From positions 3,249,624-3,313,623 of the forward strand of contig NW_006921539.1 of assembly GCF_000340215.1 (NCBI RefSeq): 64,000 bases of DNA, written 5' to 3'. This stretch comes from Pseudocercospora fijiensis CIRAD86 (lineage: Eukaryota; Ascomycota; Dothideomycetes; Mycosphaerellales; Mycosphaerellaceae). Made by a program: the position numbers and the translations under genes. This document shows, piece by piece, positions 55,099 to 64,000 of the stretch (position 1 is the first letter of the stretch; the number at the start of each line of letters is the position of its first letter). The notes under the pieces were generated by a model. That model had not been told where the DNA came from and ran no database searches. It saw only the letters and a program-made list of their open reading frames with translations.

Positions 55099-58000
55099 CT
55101 AATGTATCAAATTCATTAAATTCGGGCTGGCACTGGCGCCTGTGAACCCATTTGCCTGACCGTCTCTTGGAGTTGTTGGTCTTGGCTGCTCGCTCCCGAT
55201 CGGCCGCGCGTTGCCAGACTGAGGACTGCCAGCTGCAGGCGCCTGACTGGGCGCCTGGCTTGGTGGCTGTTGCCCAATCGACGGCGCTATCGGAGCCGAA
55301 CCTTGCTGCTGCTGCTGCTGCTGCTGCGTCTGTGCAATACTCTGCTGTTGAGCGTTCATAGGATTGGGAGGCCCAGGCAAAGGAGGATGCTGCGGCGTAG
55401 CTGAGGCTGGTTGTGAACCAGGTCTGCCAAAGGGCGCATGGGGACTAGAATGCACTGGAGGTCCAAGCGGATGCAACTGCGCCGGATATTGACCATCTGA
55501 TCGAGGCCCGCCCATCTGCGAATGCTGCGGAGGATGTTGGTAAGTCGGAGAGTGCAAAGGTGGCTGCTGTGAACCGTGTGGCGACGACTGCACAGGCGTA
55601 TGATAGCCGTTCAAGTGAGGCGGTCTGGGTCCTCCTGGAGGTCCGTAATAAGGTGCTGGAGGTCCTGGCGAGTGCTGTGGAGGAGGATAACCATAGCTGT
55701 TCCCATGGCTGCCATGCCGTTCATGCATTGGATGCGGTGGAGGCACGCCATGATATCCGTTTGGCTGTTGACCAAAGGGTGGCGCGTAAGGGTGCGTAGG
55801 CGGAGGATGGCCCATGTGGTGCGGCGGCGGTGGAGGATGGAATCCACCTCCGGGCATGCCGTTGACAGGTGGCGGAGGAGCAGGAGTCGGGCGGACAGGT
55901 CGATCCCACACCAAGAATTGCTCTTCAATGGACGGCGTAGGAGCGGGTGGCTGTGATCCACGATTGAACTCGAGCTGAAGTGGGAACTGTTTCGGTGGCG
56001 ACAGCGCTGGTCGGTCTGCGCGATCTTCCGGCGGTGGTGTAGGATCCGTCTTTCTCTTGACGAAGCACTTGTGGCACAACCACTCTGAAGGCTGTTCTTC
56101 TTTCTTCTCTGTTTCGGCCTGCGACGGCTCCAAATTGGCCGCTGGATTCCGGAATTGAGGCAAGCCATGGGCATGAAACACGTCGTCGTTTTGGTCGACT
56201 CTGATAGGGTCGCCAATACCACCACGAGAATCGCCGTTGGCTTGGGCAGGCACAGCAGGATCGGCTACTGGAGCACCGGCGGGTGCGCTTGGAGAGCCCT
56301 CGCTGGGACGACTGTCGCCATTGACAGGCCTGCTTGGTGCAAGCCGATCTGGCATACCTTCCCAGGCCCGTCCATTGGCACCAGGAGCCATAAAGCGAAT
56401 GTGCTGCCGCGGCGGCTCAGAAGGCCTGTTAGGCGTCTCGGGGCCGGCTGCGCTTCGGTTGGCATCCGTGATTTCTCCCAAACTAATGGACACGCGTCGC
56501 TGCTCTGGAGACTTGGCATCCTCTTCCTTGGCCTGCCGGAACACTGGATGCCAGCGAGGCGTCACATCGACATTACACTTCATGCACTTGCGACCATTAG
56601 CGGCTAGCACGTTCGAGGTGTCGTTGGAGCTATCGTCAGCTTCGACTTTCGTCTCGGCCACAGAAGAGGTCCTCGCTCCACGCCTGACGGCAGCAGCAAT
56701 GCTGTGCGCACCTGATTCTCTCCTGCTCGCAGCCAGAGCAGAAGCGGGTTGTTGACCCTTATCCTTAGTGATTTGAGCCTGATGAGCCTTACGCACGGTG
56801 CCTGTAAGTGTCAGATCGGCCTGCTTGTATGCCGCCACATATGTCTGCAGAGCGTTCTTGCCAGTCTCCTCGTTTATTTCATCGATAGGGTGTAGCACAG
56901 TTTTGGCGCCGATGGGATGCTCCTTGCAAATTATGACTGGTGTCACGGCGCCAGTTTCCTGGCCCAGAGTCGCGGTGATGACTTGATCCTTGCGTGATCC
57001 TTTGACAGGCGTCACATCGAACCCAAATGTGTATCCTGACTCGAATGCGCAGGAGACGTGGAAAGGTGCTTGACAGGTGAAGCAGTTGACGCAGGCGCCG
57101 GAATTCTCGCGGAATTTGTTGTGGTGGTCTCTGTTCTTGCACAGCTTGCAGACGGCTTCAAATCGGGCCGCTGGGATAAGCTGAATGCCCTCCACGACTT
57201 CGAGAGCTTCGGCATTACTGAAGCGGGTCTCAGGTGCCCAAACAGCACAGTTGACGTGAACCCAACAGTTTCCAGCAGTCCGCTTCAGAGGCTCGCGAGG
57301 GATGACAGGTCGGTGATGTGACAGCTGCTTGCTGCGGTACTCCGCTCTCATCCCGTCGGCAAGCTCTTTTTCCAGTCGCTCCTTTTCCTTTTCTCGGTCT
57401 GTTTTCTTCTTGTGGGAAACCTTTGTTGGTTCGACCAAATCAACGAGTGTTTCTTCGGTCAAGCACAAGCAGCATGAGTAGTCTGTAGACACGGAAGGAT
57501 TGCGGTCATTCTGGCACTGATCGCATACCCAGTAGACTTCGCCATTGGATCGCACACCCTCGTTCTTGTTGACGCCAAAGCACCTTCGATGTACAGTGAG
57601 CTTGCAGTGCGCACAAGCAATTGTGTCGTCGACGCCTTTGCATACAGCGCATGGCAACACTTTCCACGTCGGCTGCGCTGGTATTATGGGTGGCGGTGGT
57701 GGAGTTGGCTCTTTTGGAGGAGGCGGTGGTTTTTCGACTTTCTTGGCTGTCTCGGCTGCCGCGAGTGTGCCATTCTTGTCAGTCTTCGACTTCTTCCTAG
57801 GAGGCTCTGCGCCCTCGATTGATGGAACAGAGGGCAATGACAGTTCCGGAGGGTTATTGGCTGCTTCGTTCGCGGCGATCAGCTCGCGCATGAGCTCCTC
57901 GTCAATCTTGCGTTTGAGTGCCTTGCCACCTCCAGCAGCAACTTTCTTAGCCACCTCGTCGATTTCTTCCCACTGAATGGCATACTTCCGCCAGAGACCT

Positions 58001-60842
58001 GCGCATCGAAGGCACAAGGCAAGCAGTGGCCTGTCTCTCTTGTCCACCTTGAGGCCTTTCTCAGGTGCTGCAACCTGCCCCGGCGAGACTCCTGGCGCGC
58101 GCCGCCATTGCCGCGAGTGCATAGTGTTGCAAAATTTGCACTGGAATCCTCGTCCCTTCCTGGCCGCCTTGTTGCTGTCGAATGCTGAATCGTCCCCATC
58201 GTTTGCCAGCTCAGCCTGCAGTTTAGCACCGGCATCACTTTCAACCTTTCGCTTCTTGCGCCCTCCATAGTTGCCCCAGATCTCTCGGCCTTTTGGCGTC
58301 TTCTTCCAGAGATAGTAGAACCGGACAATGTCTGAATGTGGTAATGCCGTTTTCATGTGCAAGCGAATCGATCGATGCTCGGATCCATATTTCGCCACTC
58401 CCTCCTCAAACTTGATCAGGTCTGATTTGCTCAAGACTGGTTCGTGGAGGTCTCTCACGCGATCCACTTTCGAGAGTTGCTTCAGCGCTGCATCTACGTT
58501 GTAACGGTTCTTGGTGAGAAGTTCGACAGCCTTGTCCAGGAAATTGGTGCCGAAGGGAGGAACTCCCACCCCGCGAGCATGAGTCTTCGCCTTGTCGGTA
58601 TACGACTTCACGAACATGTCATTTCGTGTTTCCAGGTCCTCCTCATGCTGCCAACTCATGTCCATTACTGTTGATGGAGATACTTTTATCTCGTCGTCCG
58701 GACCTGGCATCTTGAACAGTAAAGTCGCTGTGCACCGGGGATCTTTGGCGTCGTAGTCCTCGCCACGTGCTACGTAGCCTGGAGGTTCGTCCTGCACCCA
58801 TTTTGGACGCTTTGCCTTGTCTTCTTTGTCGGCTTCGATCGCTGCTAATGATTCTTTGGTGAGCTTGCCTTCTTTCTTCTGTGCACCACCCTTCTGGTAG
58901 CGCTTCTTGATCTCAGCTGGCTTCACAAGTTCCACAGGCCGGCCATGCCACATGTTGACATTTGCCTGGTGACGTGGCCCCAAACGCGAACTTGCTCGTG
59001 GATAGATTGCTCGGTCGTCGTACTGCAGCGCGTCCTCGACTCTCGCATGAATACCTAGGTATCGCATTGGCCACATCTTCGCGAGAGCAATTTCCGCTTG
59101 AGTCGCTGGATGCTCATCAATAACCATGTCATCGCCACTGGGACTGGGTGCGCGGGTGGTGACATTCGATGCCCCGGGTAGCTCTTCCTGCTCGACAGGC
59201 TCTTCTTCTTCAGCTTCAGTCACATGGCCGCTTGCTGGAGTGTTTCGCGCATCCTGCTTCTTCTCGGAGGCTCTGCTGCAAGGCCCGCAAGCCCAGGCGA
59301 ATCCACGAGATGGCTTCTTGGGTAGCGGCGGCTGTACACAGTTCATGTGATACGAGTTCTTGCATATCGCGCAGTCGACAGAGTCACTCGATGCGCAATA
59401 TCGTGCGCATCGCTTGCACGACTTCGCTGCGCTGGTCAATTCCTTGACGCGACCAATCTCGACGACAACAAACTTCCATCGTTCATCAAGCGCTTTCTTG
59501 ACCTTCTCCGGCACGTTGACGATCTGCGACACAGGTATACACTCGTACGAGCGGCGGATGAAACGATCAAAGACCTGCACGAAGTAGAAGCAATCACGCT
59601 CCTTGCGATATGCGTCCAGATCGTCAATCTCCGAGCGATGCTTGATTGTGCACTTGCCTCTTAACGACGTAAGAGGGCATAGGTCTGAGTGCATGGTGCC
59701 GTAGACCAGGCGGGTATCGCTGCTGAATCGTTGCACATCTCGAGGTCGATAATACCAATTGACACGCAGGGAGTCTACGGGCGAGTTCGGACCGTCTCCG
59801 TCGACATGGAGAAATTCCATGACACGACAGACATAGTACGGATCGCCTGGCGGCTCGCACACGAGATACACGTGATCTGGGATTGGTTGTTAGTTAGGCT
59901 CATCTCAACTCAGAAATGTATCGGGAGCGGGGTAAGGCTGCACCTCGCCCTGCAGACGCCTTTGCCAGATCAGGGGAATGGATGGGGCTTACCGTTGACA
60001 CTCAGCTTCGTCCCGTCGTCGGCAATGAGCTCGCCTTTTTTGTTGAGACAATTGCGATGCTTGGAAAAGGTCATCACGTTGGTCTCACGTGCCAACAACG
60101 ATGATGAAGTTGCAGGTGCAGCCGACTTTCGCGACGCTGCTGGGGGCGGCGTGGCAGAGGCTGCTTGGGACTGCAACGAAGTCGCAGCGGCGCCGGCAGC
60201 TTTCCGCTTCTTGGAAGTTGGTGCAGCAGAAGACGGTGCAGGCGTCGACTCGTTGGTACCCGTGCCGGTGCCATTGCCATTGCTGTTGACGGCGAGAAAA
60301 GAGGCCGAGTCCTGCGCGCGTTTCGCGTCACTGGCGCTGGCGCTGGAGGCCGATGCAGCAGGTGAGTCGTTTGTCTTCTTCTTGGTCGTTGTGGTGGCGG
60401 CAGAGGAGAATTCAAAGTCCATGTCCTGGTCTTCGGCGTAATTGGGTCGCGCATTGGTCCGATTGCGGGAGCGCGTGCCATACGTGCTTTCGGCGGCCAT
60501 GGCAGCGTCCAGATGATTATTGTCGGCGGGCGCAGACGACTTTGCAGGCTGAGAGGCAGACGTGGACGTTTGTGCTGTTCGTGGAGCGTCGTGTGGCATC
60601 ACGGCATCGCTTCTCGGCGGTGTCAGGTCGGACGAGCTGCCACTGCCACTGCCGCTGCCACTGCCACTGCCACTTTGATTGTCCGTGGCTGCGGGACTCT
60701 CGATCTGCGCATCTTGGGGGACTGCGCTGTGGTTGATGGCCTGGAAGGAGTTGTTGTTGCGCAGACTCGACGCTCTGGCCGCCGGAGTGCCGCTTCGTGA
60801 CGCAGGTTGGAGCTCATCTGCGGCCGCGGCAGGCTGTGCCAT
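55099..60842 (-). CDS. SNT2: Snt2-type BAH/PHD/ELM2-SANT chromatin protein
   Basis: Two exons (60842-59993 and 59876-55099) give 1875 residues. The intron has a perfect CTAACTAAC branch site. After a 265-residue disordered N-terminus comes a BAH domain (about 265-420, with DHVYLVCEPPGDPYYVCRV) and PHD1 (437-483, CKRCARYC to CGPC). Then follow an ELM2-like stretch and SANT domain (about 655-830, SKSDLIKFEEGVAKYG and FYYLWKKTPKGREIW), a GATA-like zinc finger (862-910), PHD2 (1025-1073) and an extended PHD (1085-1235). The last 600 residues are Pro/Gln-rich. In yeast Snt2 works with Ecm5 and the Rpd3L-type deacetylase in stress-linked gene control. In filamentous fungi homologues affect development, respiration and H3 acetylation. 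Nuclear location is expected. Confidence 0.93.
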
Positions 60843-62882
60843 GACGGAAAGCAGGAGTGTCGTGAACTGACACGCTGTCGCCCAAGTGACACATTAGTCG
60901 AAAAGCATAAGTGTCGTGTCGAAAGTGCAGACTCCCGGCGGGCGATGCGACCACGCCTTGGCAAGGGAAGGCGCAGGCGTGGCGATGGATGGATTCGGTG
61001 CTTGCCAGGCTCACAACGCCTCGATCGGGACGTGAAGTACGGGAGCCTGACACGACCGGGGATGAGCGGCCGCGCGTGATTCGGCGTCGATGACCACCGG
61101 CAGATATCAAAGGTGATGGGGGTCGAGACGTAGAAGGGTAGAAATTGGCGCGCGGCGGCCTAGGTTTGATGAGGGAGGATGAAAGCAACAGACCGGAGCA
61201 GAGAGCCACGCACTGCGCTAGGAATACAGAACATGAGATGCATGCGCATGGGCCCCAAGCCTCTCGGCACGCTGGCAGTGGCAGGTGTGCCTCACGCCTC
61301 ACGCCTCACGCCCATAACTTATCAGGCCAACACTCCTTCCATCACCCAGAACGCTTGATTCATCATCGCGCACCCACGCGCATCTCCATCATCATCGTCT
61401 GATCACGCCTGATTGCCACCGTGCCGAGCAGATGACGCTATGCCATCGATGAGTTGAAGCGCCGCTGGCACACTCCGCGCACTTCTTCTGCAAGTCATCT
61501 ATCTCCCTTACGGCATTGCTCGCCCTCACTCATGCACCAACCCGGATGCTGTTGCCACCCAAAATACATGCACAACTACTGCGAAACATGACAATGGACA
61601 CGTACTCGAAAGATGAGTCGCTGCCTCAAATATACGCCGTGTCAGCGGCAAAAAATCGCATTTTGTGCAGACCTGCCTCTCGAGGGGTCTGAAACTCTAC
61701 ATATGTCTTGTTCCAAGCCATATCAGCAGGTGCATCAGTGTTTGAGAGCGGCATTAGAGGAGATGGCCATCCCTATTTGACACGTTTGTCTTCCTTTCTG
61801 CGTGAAGTGACCCGATAAAAGCGGCGCCGGAAGAAATCACGCTAATCCATCTTTAGAACCAGGATCTCGGCTCGAGCGCACCTCGTCTCGTCTCAGACAC
61901 AGACCACACGCCCAGCCAGCCAATAGCTCGTTCTTGACACTGCCCAAGCTAGAGGCAGTCTAGCTATCTAAGAATAGTCACTATAGCTAATATTACTGTA
62001 CACTGTAGAGCTTGAAACTAAATCTATGAGTGAACTCTATCTAACATTTTAGAAATCTAAATTCTTTTAAAAAAACTTTTAAATTAATATCTTTATAACT
62101 GTTACGAATAACTAAGAATTAGACATCGAGTAGCTATAGACTATATATAGAATAGATATATCTAAAACTATAGAAATTACTTTGCTAGGCTATAGGCTAT
62201 ACTATAGAAAGATTAAAACACTATACTAGCCTAAATAGATCTAGGAATTAAAGTTTTTCTTAGCAATAAAGCAAATAAACTAACCGAACTATAACTAGAA
62301 CGATATTACACTACCTAAGCTATATAAACTATAAAAATATTTAGAAATTAATAAAACTATCTTAATTACCCTAGTTAATAGACTAAAAATAACTTTTTTC
62401 CTATTTACTAAAATAAAATATACTTTCGTTCTATACTACTAGGTAATAAATTGGATTTTTGAAAGTTTTTCTACTAGTATTTTTTTATACAATTCATTGC
62501 TTTATAATATATATAAAACCATGTTGCCCAAACTTTAGTTTCAAATCTAAATCATATCTAAAGCCATCCACACAGTACCTGTCCGGGTAGTAGCTCCGGA
62601 ATAGTGTAGCGCTGCCTTGGCAATCTGTGCTCTGAGACTGGAGCGCATCACTTCACACATTAGGCGGGAAAGACCGCGTCACCAGATCTCGGTCATCATT
62701 GGCATTGGTATTGCCGTCTTGATCGCGCGCGAGACAGACGGCAGTTCCCGTTTTATTCTCAATTGCAACACCACTTGTGTCGCCTGAGGCTATCGTGGCG
62801 AACGCAACTGCACCGAATTTTTTGAACCAATTTTTCCGCACAGCCACTCCATGGATAATATTGATGCTAGATGCTGCGTATC
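60843..62882. other. 2 kb intergenic region between Snt2 and Dus2
   Basis: It holds both promoters and an AT-rich island at about 61960-62540. No gene is supported. A short upstream frame immediately before the Dus2 start is listed separately. Confidence 0.5.
61960..62540. other. AT-rich island
   Basis: Strongly AT-rich and TA-rich sequence with CTATAG-type motifs resembles the island at 51640-52260. It is probably a very old RIP-mutated repeat remnant. I see no coding frame or terminal repeat. Confidence 0.65.
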
Positions 62883-62886
62883 ATGA
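62851..62886 (+). promoter_or_regulatory. Short uORF overlapping the Dus2 start codon
   Basis: An ATG at 62851 opens 11 codons and ends at TGA 62884-62886, which overlaps the Dus2 ATG as ATGA. If included in the mRNA it would reduce or couple translation of Dus2. Confidence 0.4.
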
Positions 62887-64000
62887 CATCCGCGGCGAAG
62901 AGGCTTCCTATCCCCAGAAATGGGGTCGACTATAGAGGCAAGATCGTCTTGGCCCCAATGGTCCGCAGCGGCGAGTGTCCATCGCGATTGCTGGCGCTGA
63001 AGTATGGCGCGGACCTGGTCTGGGGCCCGGAAACCATTGACAAAGCTCTTATCGGCACGACAAGACACGAGAACCCAAACACAAGTACAGTCGAATTCAC
63101 AAGAGTGTCATCAAATGGCGCCAAGAATCCGACACTTAGTCCTGAGCAGCGGGAGAGCGTCATATATAGACTGCATCCAGGACGTGAAGGAAAACAATTG
63201 ATCTACCAGATCGGCACCGCGAATCCAGAGACTGCTGTCGAAGCAGCGAAACTTATAGCCAAAGATGTGGCTGGGATAGACGTCAACGCTGGCTGTCCAA
63301 AGCCCTTCAGCACTAGCGGTGGCATGGGAGCTGCACTTTTGAAGACACCTGAAAAATTGTGCTCAATTCTTCGTGCGCTGGTAAAAGAGGTTGGCGAGCC
63401 AAATGAGATCGGTATCAGCGTCAAGATCCGAATATTGGACGAACCAGAAGACACAAGAGCACTCGTGGCGAAGCTTTGCCAGACTGGAATTATCGGGCTT
63501 ACTGTGCATTGCCGGACAACACCAATGAGACCACGCGAAAGGGCCATTCGAGATCAGTTGAAAATGGTCGCCGAGACTTGCCACCAGGCGGGAGTCGCTT
63601 GCTTAATGAATGGTGATGTGACCAGTCGCGACGAGGCGCTAAAGCTGATAGAAGAGTATGGCGTAGACGGCGCAATGATTGCGACTGCTGCGGAGACCAA
63701 TCCTTCGGTATTCCGTGCAGAAGCAGACGGTGGCAAAGCTGATTGGGAAGAAGTTGTGAAGGAATACGTTAAAACATCACTCGAAGTTGAGAATCGATGG
63801 GGCAACACCAAGTATCTTCTCGGGCAGATGATTCCCGGCAAGCAAAAAGTTTACAAGCAAATGATGACCACCAAGAGCTTCAGCGATATTGTGAAGGTGC
63901 TTGGCTACTCGGATCTTGAAGACTTGGCCAAGGATGTTGACAAGCGTTTGGAGATTGGCGCGTATGAGAAGCCGAAGTTGACAAAAGCGGAGCGCAAGGC
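62883..64000 (+). CDS. DUS2: tRNA dihydrouridine synthase Dus2, 5' part
   Basis: The frame runs from ATG 62883 to the window end with no stop, giving at least 372 residues. It is cut off at the 3' side. The Dus fold is clear: RGKIVLAPMVRSG at the FMN-binding start, GADLVWGPETIDK, the catalytic loop VNAGCPKPFSTSGGMGAALL with the active-site Cys, GLTVHCRTTPMRPRERA, and GDVTSRDEALKLIEEYGVDGAMIATAA near the phosphate-binding end. FSTSGGMGAALL and the RTTPMRPRER segment are the Dus2 (yeast Smm1) pattern, an enzyme that reduces U20 of tRNAs using NAD(P)H. The usual length is somewhat greater, so the rest lies beyond the window. Confidence 0.9.
   Translation, partial: MTSAAKRLPIPRNGVDYRGKIVLAPMVRSGECPSRLLALKYGADLVWGPETIDKALIGTTRHENPNTSTVEFTRVSSNGAKNPTLSPEQRESVIYRLHPGREGKQLIYQIGTANPETAVEAAKLIAKDVAGIDVNAGCPKPFSTSGGMGAALLKTPEKLCSILRALVKEVGEPNEIGISVKIRILDEPEDTRALVAKLCQTGIIGLTVHCRTTPMRPRERAIRDQLKMVAETCHQAGVACLMNGDVTSRDEALKLIEEYGVDGAMIATAAETNPSVFRAEADGGKADWEEVVKEYVKTSLEVENRWGNTKYLLGQMIPGKQKVYKQMMTTKSFSDIVKVLGYSDLEDLAKDVDKRLEIGAYEKPKLTKAERK

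Overview
The window is a piece of a filamentous ascomycete chromosome. Short GT-AG introns of about 50-90 nt, CTRAY-type branch sites, small intergenic gaps and families such as Rrn11, Snt2, DUF3659 and DUF1776 point to Pezizomycotina, and Dothideomycetes is my guess, with low confidence. The repeats carry repeat-induced point mutation (RIP): CpA and TpG are nearly gone, TpA is abundant, yet CpG survives.

Layout. 1-3069 is a RIP-degraded retroelement-like block with an LTR-like direct repeat and a 167 bp ATA microsatellite. 3234-14269 is gene-dense: an NCS1 nucleobase-type permease, divergent from it an amidase with a splice or frame defect, a fungal sodium:neurotransmitter-type symporter divergent from a DUF1776 gene, two small hypothetical genes sharing a promoter, and a double CMD-domain gene. 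About 14641-25030 is a 10 kb RIP-mutated element. It holds two convergent relics readable as long frames interrupted only by TAG or TAA: a RecQ-like helicase (plus) and a DUF6589-like protein (minus), with tandem repeats between them. 25822-27612 is a broken GH78 alpha-L-rhamnosidase gene.

28834 to the end is mostly housekeeping: an AFG1-type mitochondrial ATPase, a Ser-rich hypothetical, a RING-H2 E3 candidate with a possible N-myristoylation start, an Rrn11-like Pol I factor, a gamma-glutamylcyclotransferase-like protein, an unknown gene, a giant DUF3659/LEA-like repeat protein (19 modules), an IQ-motif protein, an HTH DNA-binding protein, the Snt2-type chromatin reader and the 5' part of a Dus2 tRNA dihydrouridine synthase. 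Two AT-rich islands (51640-52260 and 61960-62540) interrupt this part.

The genes do not form one pathway. The permease and amidase could act together in nitrogen scavenging. The most unusual content is the RecQ plus DUF6589 composite relic. I could not run any search, so all family calls rest on motifs I recognise by eye.
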